DNA from: a virus
Length of the DNA stretch: 29,504 nt
Direction: 5' to 3' (one strand)
IMG/VR virus record: IMGVR_UViG_3300010379_000035
Span: 1 to 29,504 of that record
Numbering within the stretch: the stretch's first letter is position 1; each line of letters begins with the position of its first letter. A model generated the notes under the pieces. It was not told where the DNA came from and made no database searches. It saw nothing but the letters and a program-made list of their open reading frames with translations. Shown here one piece after another: positions 1 to 8,319 of this stretch. Both the position numbers and the translations under genes were made by a program.

Positions 1-271
1 AGACGTAGACGGTGTCGCCGACCGATGGAACGAGACTGCTCTCCATCAGCACGGTCTGGCGTCCGATACAGGCCACGAGAACGCTCGTCCCCGGCGCTCC
101 CGCCCCGCTGATCACGACCCCGTTCACACCCTGCACGTGTGGAGCTGAGTCGGCCTGCGCTCGAACGACGTTGTTGTTCGCTCCTGGCTTGAGCCGGACG
201 ATCATCCCCGCGGTCAGACTTACGGAATCGCCGTTGAAAGTGGGAGAGACGGTGACGCTATCAGTTGCCAT
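1..271 (-). CDS. Collagen-like fibre protein, N-terminal domain (partial, runs off window edge)
   Basis: The frame opens with ATG at 271-269 and stays open to the left edge, so only the first 90 residues are visible. They match the N-terminal domain of the two full collagen-like proteins at 5206-6582 and 6594-7976. Shared blocks are NGDSV at residues 14-18, a GMIVR-type segment, VVRAQADS, a GV.GVV stretch and a GR..V segment. A collagen Gly-X-Y part presumably follows outside the window. A strong Shine-Dalgarno (AAAGGAG) lies 4 bases before the ATG. The domain probably anchors or trimerises the fibre; that role is inferred from architecture. It is the third paralogue in the window and is separated from the others by the glycosyltransferase cassette. 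Confidence 0.8.
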   Translation of the reverse strand, partial: MATDSVTVSPTFNGDSVSLTAGMIVRLKPGANNNVVRAQADSAPHVQGVNGVVISGAGAPGTSVLVACIGRQTVLMESSLVPSVGDTVYV

Positions 272-347
272 GCGACTCCTTTATCTAGACGCCCGATTTT
301 CGAGTCGCCACAGGGGTGGGCCTCCGAGGAGACCCTATGTAGCCGGT

Positions 348-376
348 ATGATCGCGGACTAGCGCGAATGTGTCAA
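348..376 (-). promoter_or_regulatory. Possible promoter for the partial collagen-like gene
   Basis: On the minus strand a perfect TTGACA (371-376) is followed after 17 bases by GATCAT (348-353), which matches 4 of 6 positions of the sigma-70 -10 hexamer. Transcription would start near 341, leaving a leader of about 70 bases before the ATG at 271, and that ATG has a strong Shine-Dalgarno. The -10 is weak, so this is tentative. Confidence 0.35.
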
Positions 377-381
377 ACCGG

Positions 382-1692
382 CTACCAGGGGCGGACCAGC
401 AGACGCTCGTAGGCGGGCAGCGCACGAAATCGGTTGTCTTCGGCGCGCTCCAGCGCTCGCGCGCGGTCGTCCTGGGTCGCCCACCACGACGCCGCGAAGT
501 TGTAGACGCACACCACTTTGTCGATAGCTGCGTAGCGCTCGCCGGCCATCTCCAAGAGGGGGTACATCACTGCGTGGTCGATGGCGAGATCACACCACGA
601 GCCGTCAGGCTTCAAGAGATCTGCCGACTTGATCTTCTTCACGAGCCCAGCGCGGAACGTCTTGAGGTGCGTGGCGCGCCAGTCGATCTGGCGGACGTTC
701 GCGCCGGCCGGGTAGCGCGAGGCGAAGCCGATCGTGCCGTCCGGCATCATGAACTGCCCGTAGGTAAGCCACACGTCCGGATCGGTGTAGGTCTCGGCGA
801 GCACCTCCAGAGCGCGGTTGTGCGCGAGCCAGTCATCCCCGTCGAGCCACACCACGATCTCGTCGTCGGGCAGGTCGTTCCACGTCTCGACTGCGTTCTG
901 GAGCGCAGGCTGTCGAACGTCGTTCTGCGCGAGCCGCGTGCGCGTGTCCTGGTTCGCCATCTTCGTGTTCATCCACGTGTTGTCGTCGCTCTTCGCGTCG
1001 ATGAAGATGTGGGTCCAGTCTATGAACGTCTGTCGATGCACACTCTCGATGCACCGCTTGACCCACTTCTCGGCGTTCAGCGCCGTCGAGACGACCGTCA
1101 TGTGCAGCTTCGGCTTCGGCACGAGCACGAAGAAGTTTTGCCGTCCGAGCACGTGCTGCGCGTTGGTCGACAGCATCAGATCGCGGAGCTTGATCGTCTT
1201 CGTCTGCGCCGGAACCCATCCGTGAGCTGCGAACTTCTCCAGCCAGTAGGCAGGCGGCTGGAGATTCACGTGGCCCTCCCACAGTTGTCCCGGCGCCGCG
1301 GCGGACCAGACGATGAAGTTGCGTGCGAAGTTGACGACGTTGGACACGATCGTGTCAGCATGCTCCTGCGGAATGTGCTCGGCGGTCTCCGTACAGATCG
1401 CGGTGTCGTAACGGGTGGTGATGAGCCCCGGCGCGTCGGGCATCGCGAGATTGAACACAGCCACCTCTACGCCTGGCTCTCGCATCTCGATCGCGGCCGG
1501 CGCGTCGTCAGCGCCTACTATCCCCCAGCCTAGCTCCTTCAAGCGCGCTGTCACCAACCCGATTCCACATCCGATATCAACAGCGCTCCCCTGAACGCCC
1601 ACCACCTCGTGGATGCAATCGGCGAGACGTCGATACGGCTCGCGGCACGTGCGCATGAATTCGAAGAAGGCTTGGTCGTGAGGGTTTTCCAT
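382..1692 (-). CDS. Class I SAM methyltransferase fused to family 2 glycosyltransferase
   Basis: This is a two-domain enzyme of 436 residues. The N-terminal half (about 1-193) is a class I SAM-dependent methyltransferase: motif I DIGCGIG at 39-45, an acidic GADD at 60-63, and TETAEHIP near 101-108, the usual Methyltransf_11/23 pattern. The C-terminal part (about 198-420) is a GT-A fold family 2 glycosyltransferase that opens with MTVVSTALNAEKWV and carries the metal/nucleotide-sugar site WLDGDDW at 283-289. It probably transfers a sugar from an NDP-sugar and methylates a sugar or acceptor. The ATG at 1692 was chosen; an in-frame TTG at 1728 adds 12 residues and is possible because a TAGCAT -10-like element sits 5 bases before it. 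The gene is divergent from the triple-fusion gene and lies in the collagen-fibre cassette, so fibre or virion glycosylation is the likely job (inference). Confidence 0.85.
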   Translation of the reverse strand: MENPHDQAFFEFMRTCREPYRRLADCIHEVVGVQGSAVDIGCGIGLVTARLKELGWGIVGADDAPAAIEMREPGVEVAVFNLAMPDAPGLITTRYDTAICTETAEHIPQEHADTIVSNVVNFARNFIVWSAAAPGQLWEGHVNLQPPAYWLEKFAAHGWVPAQTKTIKLRDLMLSTNAQHVLGRQNFFVLVPKPKLHMTVVSTALNAEKWVKRCIESVHRQTFIDWTHIFIDAKSDDNTWMNTKMANQDTRTRLAQNDVRQPALQNAVETWNDLPDDEIVVWLDGDDWLAHNRALEVLAETYTDPDVWLTYGQFMMPDGTIGFASRYPAGANVRQIDWRATHLKTFRAGLVKKIKSADLLKPDGSWCDLAIDHAVMYPLLEMAGERYAAIDKVVCVYNFAASWWATQDDRARALERAEDNRFRALPAYERLLVRPW

Positions 1693-1731
1693 CGTGTGAT
1701 GATCCGGGTTGCCTGCTCCCGAAGTCAAGCC

Positions 1732-1764
1732 TTATGCTAGGTTCCCAACTCGTGCTAGGTTCCC
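1732..1764. promoter_or_regulatory. Divergent start region with an 18-base tandem repeat unit
   Basis: TGCTAGGTTCCC occurs at 1735-1746 and again at 1753-1764, an 18-base period. Each copy holds a plus-strand TAGGTT; the second (1756-1761) ends 6 bases before the ATG at 1768, the spacing seen for other -10 elements here. The minus strand of the first copy reads TAGCAT (1734-1739), a -10-like element facing the methyltransferase-GT2 gene. The -35 partners are poor. It may be a duplicated overlapping divergent promoter, or simply a small tandem duplication. Confidence 0.4.
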
Positions 1765-1767
1765 GGC

Positions 1768-3744
1768 ATGCTCTATTTCTACACGGCGGTATACGGCGAC
1801 CACATCCCGCTAATGGAATTCGACACGAAGGGCTTCGAGTTCCGGTGCTACACCGACCGGAAGATCGAGTCGAGGACGTGGAAGATCGAGCAGCGCGCAC
1901 CTGTACCGGGCGGTCCGCGGATGGCCGCGAAGTGGTGGAAGATGTTCCCGCCGGAGGTCGCGAGCGGTGACATCTCGATCTGGATCGACGCCTCTATCAC
2001 CGTCACCGATGTCCACGAGATGGTGCGCGTCTGCAAAGCGGCGCTCAAGGGTCACGACGTCGCGTTCTTCAAGCACCCCGAGCGCACCAACATCTTCGAC
2101 GAGGCCGTCGCGTCGCTTCAGATGCCCAACAAGTACGACGGACTCCCGCTGATCGCACAGGTCGAAGCGTATCGTGAGGAAGGGCTGCCACACGATTCGG
2201 GGCTGTGGGCTGGCGGCGTGATCGCTAGGAAGCACAGCCTGAAGCGTGTCAATTTCGAGAACGACTGGTGGGCGGAGAACGAAAAGTGGTCGTACCAGGA
2301 CCAGCTCAGTCTCCCCTACGTGCTGTGGAAGCACGATGTGAAGCCTGGCGTGATCCCCGGTAGCGTCTACAAGACCGCCTTCCACACGTGGACGCCGACT
2401 CCTGATCCAGTGAAACCCGTGGCTCCCGCACCAGCATCTCCTATGCTCGTGAACCAGCTGGTCTCGATCATCACGCCGACGCACAACACGAAGTGGCTGG
2501 CAGACTGCTGGGCGTCGCTCCGGAGCCAGACGTACACGAACTTCGAGTGGCTCGTCTCAGTGAACGACAAGAGCGGGAAGCGGCAACAGGTGCAGCGAGT
2601 CGCAGATGAGGTCAAGGCGATTGTCGGCGACGACCCGCGCGTGAGGATTCTCCACGACTTCGCGCCATTCTCCCACGTAGGACAGCGCAAGGCGTTCGCG
2701 TTTGGGAGTGCTGCGGGTGAGATCGCTGTCGAGTACGACCACGACGACCTGCTGACCCCCGATGCGCTCGCCGAGATCGTAAAGGCGTTCTCCGATCCCA
2801 CCGTCGGCTTCGTCTACTCTGACTTCGCCGACTTCCATGACGGTGCGGTCGATCCGAAGGGCAGGCCGATCCAGGGCAACCTTACCTATCGACATCCCGA
2901 GGTCCGTCCCGGCTGGATTACGGGCGGCTTCAAGTTCTACGACGCCAACGTGCTCTCGTGCATCCGTCCTGGCAAGTACGAGTGTGTGCATTCGCCCGAG
3001 CCCACGGCGCGTCTGGTCTCGCACATCTACACGGCGCCGAATCATGTGCGCGCATGGCGGCGCAGCGTCTATGAAGCGGTCGGTGGCCACGACCCGAGCT
3101 TTCCGATCGCGGACGACCACGAGCTGATCTGCCGCACGTACTTGGCGACGAAGTTCCACCACATCGAGAAGCCGCTCTACCTCTATCGGATCACAGGTGA
3201 GAACACGTGGGCGAAGAACGTCAGTTCGATCAAGGAGACGAGCGACCGCATCCAGAATGACTACCTGGAGCGCTTGGTGCTGCGCGAGTGCGAGCTGCTC
3301 GGCGTGCCGGCGATCGAGCTGGGAGGCGGCATCGACCCGCGTGCGGGCTGGACCGCGGTCGACCTCGAAGGTGCGCCGATCAGCGCAGACCTGCGACAGC
3401 GCTGGCCATTCGAAGATGGATCGGTGGGAGCGTTCCGCGCGAGCGATCTCCTCGAACACCTGCCCGACAAGATGCACACGATGCGCGAGATTCACCGGTG
3501 TTTGCGGGCGGGCGGATGGTTGATTTCGATGACGCCCAGCTCGGAGGGATGGGGTGCTGATGCCGATCCGACCCACGTGAGCCGCTGGAACCCGATGAGC
3601 TTTTGGTACTACACACGGGATGCCTCGGCGCGGTACATTCGCAACACCACGATGCGCTTCGCCGAAGTCCACCTCGATACCGTTCCGATCAACATCCAGG
3701 GCGTCACGGTCCCCTACGTGCGCGCGGATCTGGTGAAGCTGTGA
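1768..3744 (+). CDS. Triple-domain protein: DUF616/TOD1-like transferase, GT2 glycosyltransferase, SAM methyltransferase
   Basis: A 658-residue protein with three apparent enzyme domains. Residues 1-210 resemble the DUF616/TOD1 glycosyltransferase-like family: an opening YTAVYGDH strand, KWWKMFPPE at 55-63, the acidic WIDASITV at 72-79 and a DSGLWAGG block at 143-150. A Pro/Ala linker (211-229) leads to a family 2 glycosyltransferase at about 231-475, with LVSIITPTHN at the start, the metal site YDHDDLL at 323-329 and ADDHEL at 448-453. Residues 510-658 form a class I methyltransferase with a degenerate glycine motif ELGGG at 517-521, DLLEHLPD at 560-567 and EIHRCLRAGGWL at 574-585, typical of Methyltransf_11. 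It heads a plus-strand pair with the oxygenase-like gene (GTGA overlap). It likely builds and methylates a glycan on virion fibres; the acceptor is unknown. Confidence 0.85.
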   Translation: MLYFYTAVYGDHIPLMEFDTKGFEFRCYTDRKIESRTWKIEQRAPVPGGPRMAAKWWKMFPPEVASGDISIWIDASITVTDVHEMVRVCKAALKGHDVAFFKHPERTNIFDEAVASLQMPNKYDGLPLIAQVEAYREEGLPHDSGLWAGGVIARKHSLKRVNFENDWWAENEKWSYQDQLSLPYVLWKHDVKPGVIPGSVYKTAFHTWTPTPDPVKPVAPAPASPMLVNQLVSIITPTHNTKWLADCWASLRSQTYTNFEWLVSVNDKSGKRQQVQRVADEVKAIVGDDPRVRILHDFAPFSHVGQRKAFAFGSAAGEIAVEYDHDDLLTPDALAEIVKAFSDPTVGFVYSDFADFHDGAVDPKGRPIQGNLTYRHPEVRPGWITGGFKFYDANVLSCIRPGKYECVHSPEPTARLVSHIYTAPNHVRAWRRSVYEAVGGHDPSFPIADDHELICRTYLATKFHHIEKPLYLYRITGENTWAKNVSSIKETSDRIQNDYLERLVLRECELLGVPAIELGGGIDPRAGWTAVDLEGAPISADLRQRWPFEDGSVGAFRASDLLEHLPDKMHTMREIHRCLRAGGWLISMTPSSEGWGADADPTHVSRWNPMSFWYYTRDASARYIRNTTMRFAEVHLDTVPINIQGVTVPYVRADLVKL

Positions 3745-4313
3745 GCGAGTTCGTTCCCGCGCAGCCCGAGATCGTGATCGTCGACGACTTCTTACATCGT
3801 CCCGCCGAGATGCGCGCACTGGCGCTCGCGCAGTCGTACGAGAAGATGGGCTCGGCTGGCAAGCGGTCGATCGAGACGTTCCGGCACCTGCTAGATTTCC
3901 GCGTGTTCGAGCAACTGCTGAACCGCAAGCTCGCGAAGCCGTGGGACCACTACCCCATCAACGGTCGTTTCCAGTTCTGCACGGCCGAGGACCCGCTCGT
4001 GTACCATGCCGACGAGCAGTCTCACGCTGGCATCATCTTCCTCACGCCCGATGCGCCGTTCGAGTCGGGCCTTTCCCTCGTTCGCAGCCGCGTGACCGGC
4101 GCGCGCGAGTCGACCAAGGACGGCAACTCCGGTGCGACCTACGGCAACAATCTGCTCGACGGCACGAAGTGGGAGACGGTCGACAAGATCGGCAACATCT
4201 ACAACCGGCTCGTGCTGTGGAACGGTCGTCTCAATCACGCGCCGAGCTGCTACTTCGGCACAGAGCTGTCGAACGCGCGTCTGTTCTGGATGTTTTTCTT
4301 CGACGCGGCATAG
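3741..4313 (+). CDS. 2-oxoglutarate/Fe(II) oxygenase-like protein (DUF6445-like)
   Basis: The GTG start at 3741 overlaps the stop of the preceding gene (GTGA), giving 190 residues. The sequence fits the double-stranded beta-helix oxygenase layout: a YHADEQ segment supplying the HxD iron ligands (H89, D91), a distal His in LNHAP (H166), and an Arg about 14 residues later in [10 protein letters not shown] (R180) that could bind 2-oxoglutarate. The opening IVIVDDFLHRPAEMRALAL resembles DUF6445 and prolyl-hydroxylase-like phage proteins. Reaction and substrate are unknown. Because it lies between glycosyltransferases and collagen-like fibre genes, hydroxylation of the fibre or its glycan is an attractive inference. 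Its 3' end overlaps the convergent GT4 gene by 64 bases. Confidence 0.75.
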   Translation: MSEFVPAQPEIVIVDDFLHRPAEMRALALAQSYEKMGSAGKRSIETFRHLLDFRVFEQLLNRKLAKPWDHYPINGRFQFCTAEDPLVYHADEQSHAGIIFLTPDAPFESGLSLVRSRVTGARESTKDGNSGATYGNNLLDGTKWETVDKIGNIYNRLVLWNGRLNHAPSCYFGTELSNARLFWMFFFDAA

Positions 4314-5209
4314 GGCAGCGCGCGCATCTGCACCAGCGCCTTTCGCCAGCGCGGGACCGACGCCTCGATCGAGAACTTCTGCTGCGTCAGGGATTGGCAG
4401 CGCACGCGATCGATCTCACCAGCGCGCCCGATCGCCGCGACCATCTCGTCTACCGAAGCGCAGCGAAATCCCGTGGCACCGTCATCGACCGTCTCGACGA
4501 AGCCCCCATAGTTGCTCGTCACGACAGGCGTCCCACAGAGCATCGCCTCGATCGCGCTCCCGCACAGGGACTCAACGAACTCGGTCGGACACAGGTGCAC
4601 GGCTGCGTCGCCGAGAAATGGAGCCCGCTCTGTTCCGAGCAGTGGGCCGACGAATTCTACATTGGGAGGCGGCGGCTCGTTTCTGACCCACAGACCGTTC
4701 ACAGCATCCGTGCTCGCGATCTTGAACGACATACCAGGCAACTTTTTCGCCACCTCGATCAGCGCGCGTATCCCCTTCTCGGGCATCAGCCGTCCCAGGA
4801 ACGACACGTACTTTCCGCCGCCGCTGCCGAGCGGCCACGCGTTGCAGTCGAAGGCCCAAGGGATGACCCACGAGTTGCGTCGTCGATCGAGCGGCTCGTT
4901 GTACTTCGCGAAGCAGTAGTGCCGCCAGATCTCCGTTTCGTACACACGAAGCGCCCCCCACGGCTTGGCGTCGTATGCAACACCGCACTCGATCTCGGTG
5001 ACGGTCGCCCCTTCGACCAGTGGAGCGTACCCAGGCTCCGGAGGGTAGGTGTAGAAGATCAAGTCTCCCTCGATCAAACCCCACGCCTCGACTCCGTGCG
5101 TGCTGTACGGCTCACCGAGGATATCAAGCACGCGCAGTAGATTCGCGGTGCGCTGTACGAACGGGCACGCGCGGGATCGATACGCCGGAGGAAGGACGAT
5201 GTGAATCAC
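4250..5209 (-). CDS. GT4-type (group 1, GT-B fold) glycosyltransferase
   Basis: A 319-residue retaining glycosyltransferase of the GT-B fold. The C-terminal nucleotide-sugar domain shows [11 protein letters not shown] at 137-147, VEFVGPL at 184-190 and the family's E-x7-E signature from E213 to E221, followed by [16 protein letters not shown]. The N-terminal acceptor domain is short (about 120 residues) and begins [13 protein letters not shown]. The ATG at 5209 overlaps the stop of the upstream collagen-like gene (ATGA), so the two are translated together, which suggests the fibre is its acceptor (inference). The last 64 bases overlap the convergent oxygenase-like gene. A decayed copy of its 3' end lies at 10854-11027. 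Confidence 0.9.
   Translation of the reverse strand: MIHIVLPPAYRSRACPFVQRTANLLRVLDILGEPYSTHGVEAWGLIEGDLIFYTYPPEPGYAPLVEGATVTEIECGVAYDAKPWGALRVYETEIWRHYCFAKYNEPLDRRRNSWVIPWAFDCNAWPLGSGGGKYVSFLGRLMPEKGIRALIEVAKKLPGMSFKIASTDAVNGLWVRNEPPPPNVEFVGPLLGTERAPFLGDAAVHLCPTEFVESLCGSAIEAMLCGTPVVTSNYGGFVETVDDGATGFRCASVDEMVAAIGRAGEIDRVRCQSLTQQKFSIEASVPRWRKALVQMRALPYAASKKNIQNRRAFDSSVPK
4316..4480. repeat. Dispersed 165-base duplication, copy A (inside GT4 gene)
   Basis: This stretch aligns without gaps to 10863-11027, in the same orientation. By eye I count about 24 mismatches in 165 bases, roughly 85% identity, including one identical run of 30 bases (4352-4381 against 10899-10928). Copy A is the living 3' end of the glycosyltransferase gene; copy B is a remnant. 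Confidence 0.9.
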
Positions 5210-6582
5210 GGCGTCAGATAGAGCGTCGCAGTGAAGTCAGTGGAGAACGTGGAACTGAACAGTCCGTTCACGTCGATGCGCAGTCCGACAGTCTGGCCCG
5301 CGGTGACGGCCTGAGCGACGGTGCCTGACGAGGTGATTCCGGTGGTGTTAACGCCCGCTAGGGTGACACCCGTGGCGACGCCGTTGATCGTCAGCGTGAT
5401 CGAAAAGCTCTGAACCGATCCTGAGATCGGCGTGAAGTCCAGCACGTTGACCACAAGCAACGCTTGCGTGATGTTGACCGGGACGCGCCACTCCCACAGG
5501 GTGCTGTCGGCGGGACCGTCGCCAGTGTAGCTGTCGGTATCTGCTGTTAGAAGCGCCCAAAACTCGCCACCGTGGGTCAGAACGTTGTTGCCTGGAGACA
5601 TCCCTCCACCGAAGGAGGTGAGCAGCATGAAGAAGTCGCCGATGGGCCCTTGGAAGCCCTGCACGCCCTGTGCGCCCGTCGAGCCCTGCGTACCTGTCGA
5701 GCCTTTTGCGCCCTGCGCTCCGCGCGCGCCCTGGAACCCGGTAGGAGACGCGCCCGTCACACCCTGCGATCCCTGCGGGCCGCTCAAGCCTTGCGCGCCT
5801 GTTGCTCCTGACGACCCGGCGCCCGTCGCACCCTGGAACCCACCGCTGCCGGTCGCGCCTTGCGATCCCTGCGTCCCCTGTGCGCCACCGGTCGATCCTT
5901 GCGTGCCTGTCGATCCCTGAGCACCCTGTGGACCACCAGTCGAGCCCTGTGCACCCTGCGAGCCAGCTCCTCCTGCCGACCCTTGCACGCCCTGCGCGCC
6001 GCTCGCTCCCTGTGCACCCTGTGAGCCGGCTCCTCCCGCAGCACCCTGCGCCCCGGTCGCCCCCGAGGTCCCAGAAGCACCCGATGCGCCTTGCACACCG
6101 GCGCCGGTGTCTCCGCTCGCGCCGGCTGCGCCGCTTGCACCGCCTGCGCCCTGTGCCCCTTGAACACCGCTACTTCCCGTGCTCACGTCGTTCACCGCGA
6201 TCGTAGCGGCCGCGAGCCCAAGGCGCGCGTATGTGCTGACATCTACAAGCGTGCCGAGCGAGACGCTGATCGCAGGCGCGATGTTTGTTGCGCGCCCCGG
6301 TGTGACGCTCGATAGGTAGAGCAGTTGCCCTGTGGTGGGAGTCAGCCCACTCACGAGCGCGACCGGCCTTCTCCCGTCTGTCTGCACGAGGACAGGCCCG
6401 CTGGGCGCCACGCTGCCATCAACAACTACACCAAGAACGCCAGCAGCATGTGGCGAGCTGTCCGCTTGCGCGCGAACGACCGTATTCGGCGTGCTGGTTA
6501 CCTGACGAACAATCATCCCGCGCGTCAGCGGGACGGAGTCTCCGTTGTACAGCGGAGGGATTATGGTTCCGTCGCCTGCCAC
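5206..6582 (-). CDS. Collagen-like fibre protein
   Basis: A 458-residue protein in three parts. Residues 1-138 are a globular N-terminal domain shared with the genes at 1-271 and 6594-7976. About 139-315 is a Gly-X-Y collagen-like region built from triplets such as [12 protein letters not shown] and GPQ, with several short interruptions. It is rich in Gln, Ser and Thr and poor in Pro and Lys. About 316-458 is a beta-rich C-terminal domain, with a [13 protein letters not shown] opening, LWEWRVPVN and a TAGQTVGLR strand near the end, also shared with the paralogue. Such proteins usually form trimeric phage fibres or spikes. The many Ser/Thr in the triplets are plausible O-glycosylation sites, and the stop overlaps the start of a GT4 glycosyltransferase. 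The paralogous gene ends 11 bases upstream, so they form one operon. Confidence 0.9.
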   Translation of the reverse strand: MAGDGTIIPPLYNGDSVPLTRGMIVRQVTSTPNTVVRAQADSSPHAAGVLGVVVDGSVAPSGPVLVQTDGRRPVALVSGLTPTTGQLLYLSSVTPGRATNIAPAISVSLGTLVDVSTYARLGLAAATIAVNDVSTGSSGVQGAQGAGGASGAAGASGDTGAGVQGASGASGTSGATGAQGAAGGAGSQGAQGASGAQGVQGSAGGAGSQGAQGSTGGPQGAQGSTGTQGSTGGAQGTQGSQGATGSGGFQGATGAGSSGATGAQGLSGPQGSQGVTGASPTGFQGARGAQGAKGSTGTQGSTGAQGVQGFQGPIGDFFMLLTSFGGGMSPGNNVLTHGGEFWALLTADTDSYTGDGPADSTLWEWRVPVNITQALLVVNVLDFTPISGSVQSFSITLTINGVATGVTLAGVNTTGITSSGTVAQAVTAGQTVGLRIDVNGLFSSTFSTDFTATLYLTP

Positions 6583-6593
6583 AGACGCACCGA

Positions 6594-7976
6594 CTAGGTG
6601 AGCTTCAGGTCAGCCGTGAAATTGACAGTTGCCGTGGCGTTGAGGCTTCCCGCGAACGTCACCTTCAGTCCGACCGTCTGCCCGGCGGTGACAGCCTGTG
6701 AGACTACGCCAGTCGTGGAGATTCCGGTTCCGTTCAGGCCGCCGAGACCGACAGTCAGCGAATTGGTGCCGTTGATCGTCATGGCGACAGAAAAGTTCTG
6801 CGCCGATCCAGACCCAGGAGTGAACGTGACGACGTTGATGCTGAGATCAGCGTGCGTCGTGTTGATCGGGACGTACCACTCCCACACCAGGGTATCGCCA
6901 GTAACACCGCCGCCATTCAGGTTGTTGTTGTTGGTCGTCTCTAGCATCCAGAACGACGCGCCCGCGGTGAGCACGTTAGATCCTCCCGTTATGCCGCCGC
7001 CGTACGAGAAGTTCATCTCGACGAAGTTGGAGCCTATGGCCCCCTGGAATCCCTGCGTGCCTGTCGAGCCCTGCGTGCCTGTCGTGCCCTGAGCACCCGT
7101 CAATCCTTGTGCGCCAGCCGATCCCTGCGCCCCTTGAGCCCCAGTCGCACCAGTCGCTCCCGCTGTCCCCTGAAAGCCTTGTGCTCCGGTGGCGCCCTGC
7201 GCGCCTTGTGACCCAGCGCCAGTCGCGCCCTGCGATCCCTGCGCACCAGTCGATCCCTGCGCACCAGTCGCGCCTTGCGCACCGCCGCCGGCTCCCGTCG
7301 CACCCTGTGATCCCTGCGGCCCCTGCGACCCGAGCGTGGAGCCTTGAGCGCCTTGCGCCCCTTGCGCGCCCGCGCCGCCCTGAGCGCCGCTGGTTCCCGC
7401 TGCGCCCTGAGCGCCCTGCGTTCCGGCGCCAGATCCGCCCTGCAATCCAGTGTTCCCCTGCGCGCCCTGCGGACCTTGTGCTCCTTGCGGACCGGTGCCC
7501 GTCGCCCCTTGCGCCCCCTGCGCACCCTGAGATCCTTGAGCCCCCGTCGCCCCCTGCGCACCGGGAATCCCGACGCTGGAGAAGTCGACGTTGATGGCAG
7601 CGATGACCGTTCCGAGGCGCGCGTAGTTCGTGGTGTCGAGGATCGTTCCGATCGCCACGCCGATCGTGGGCTGCACCGTAGTTGCGACACCAGGAGTCGC
7701 CGCCGACAGGAACACGATCTGACCATTCGTGGGCGAGAGGCCGCTCGCGAGCTGCAGCGGCCGCCGTCCCGATGTCTGGACGACCACAGGGCCTGTGGGC
7801 GACACGCTGCCGTCGATCACGACACCAAGAACACCCGTGGCATGCGGCGTCGTGTCGGCTTGTGCGCGTACGACAGTATTCGAGCTACCGACGACCTGTC
7901 GGACGACCATCCCCTGCGTGAGCGAGACGCTGTCGCCGTTGTAGAGCGGAGGGACTATCGTGCCGTCGAGCGCCAT
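6594..7976 (-). CDS. Collagen-like fibre protein, paralogue
   Basis: A 460-residue protein with the same three parts as its downstream neighbour: N-terminal domain about 1-135, Gly-X-Y region about 136-315, beta-rich C-terminal domain about 316-460. The outer domains align along their length ([35 protein letters not shown]), while the collagen part differs in triplet order as expected for slippage and recombination. It is the first gene of a leftward operon (7976 to 4250) and has a TAGGCT element 9 bases before its ATG and no good Shine-Dalgarno, which suggests a leaderless message. It is likely a virion fibre or adhesin that acts outside the particle, probably as a homo- or heterotrimer with the paralogue (inference). 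Confidence 0.9.
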   Translation of the reverse strand: MALDGTIVPPLYNGDSVSLTQGMVVRQVVGSSNTVVRAQADTTPHATGVLGVVIDGSVSPTGPVVVQTSGRRPLQLASGLSPTNGQIVFLSAATPGVATTVQPTIGVAIGTILDTTNYARLGTVIAAINVDFSSVGIPGAQGATGAQGSQGAQGAQGATGTGPQGAQGPQGAQGNTGLQGGSGAGTQGAQGAAGTSGAQGGAGAQGAQGAQGSTLGSQGPQGSQGATGAGGGAQGATGAQGSTGAQGSQGATGAGSQGAQGATGAQGFQGTAGATGATGAQGAQGSAGAQGLTGAQGTTGTQGSTGTQGFQGAIGSNFVEMNFSYGGGITGGSNVLTAGASFWMLETTNNNNLNGGGVTGDTLVWEWYVPINTTHADLSINVVTFTPGSGSAQNFSVAMTINGTNSLTVGLGGLNGTGISTTGVVSQAVTAGQTVGLKVTFAGSLNATATVNFTADLKLT

Positions 7977-7985
7977 CAGGAAAGT

Positions 7986-8014
7986 AGCCTACACCTCATG
8001 CCGCTAAGTACAAA
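7986..8014 (-). promoter_or_regulatory. Promoter, predicted leaderless, for the fibre operon
   Basis: On the minus strand TAGGCT (7986-7991) ends 9 bases before the ATG at 7976. TTTGTA (8009-8014) lies 17 bases upstream of it, or TTGTAC with 16. The GTGTAGGCT context is repeated exactly at the promoter of the plus-strand gene at 9472, also 9 bases before the start. The -35 is weak. Confidence 0.55.
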
Positions 8015-8035
8015 ATCGGCTCACACCTGCACGGA

Positions 8036-8299
8036 CTAGCTCAGGTCGGCGAGGGCTCGGACAACTCGCGCAGCGTCTCCAATGAGCTGGTTGCTCTTTT
8101 CCATCTTATCCGCCAGCTCACTGAGTCTTCGCCTGCGTTCATCGCCTTCCAGGACTGAGAGAGTCCGTGCAGACTCCCGACAATCGACACCAAGCTCATT
8201 AATGGCGAGGGTGAAGCTCTGGATGGCGGATTCGACAGTTGGAGGTCCGCCGGGTTTGGTAGGCTCTTCGCTGCCAAGCTCATCGTCCTTTTTCTCCAT
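8036..8299 (-). CDS. Small charged helical protein, unknown
   Basis: 87 residues, not recognised. The first 20 residues are polar and acidic (MEKKDDELGSEEP) and the rest is predicted helical with heptad-like hydrophobics around AIQSFTLAINELG, RRRLSELADKMEKSNQL and AARVVRALADL, so a coiled coil is plausible. It is the last gene of the leftward string from 9383, 20 bases after the peptidoglycan-binding-like membrane protein, so it may work with that protein. Confidence 0.65.
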   Translation of the reverse strand: MEKKDDELGSEEPTKPGGPPTVESAIQSFTLAINELGVDCRESARTLSVLEGDERRRRLSELADKMEKSNQLIGDAARVVRALADLS

Positions 8300-8319
8300 T
8301 CCAGGGGCTCACAGGGGTG

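Noticed and set aside
370-1533. Long plus-strand open frame opposite the methyltransferase-GT2 gene
   Set aside because: It is an Arg/Val/Asp-rich antisense reading of a recognisable enzyme gene; no domain or ribosome site.
2557-3819. Long minus-strand open frame (420 codons) opposite the triple-fusion gene
   Set aside because: Arg-rich antisense shadow; the plus strand encodes clear GT2 and methyltransferase motifs.
5640-6170. Repetitive block resembling a repeat array or CRISPR
   Set aside because: The 9-base periodic repeats encode Gly-X-Y collagen triplets on the minus strand; no constant repeat with unique spacers.
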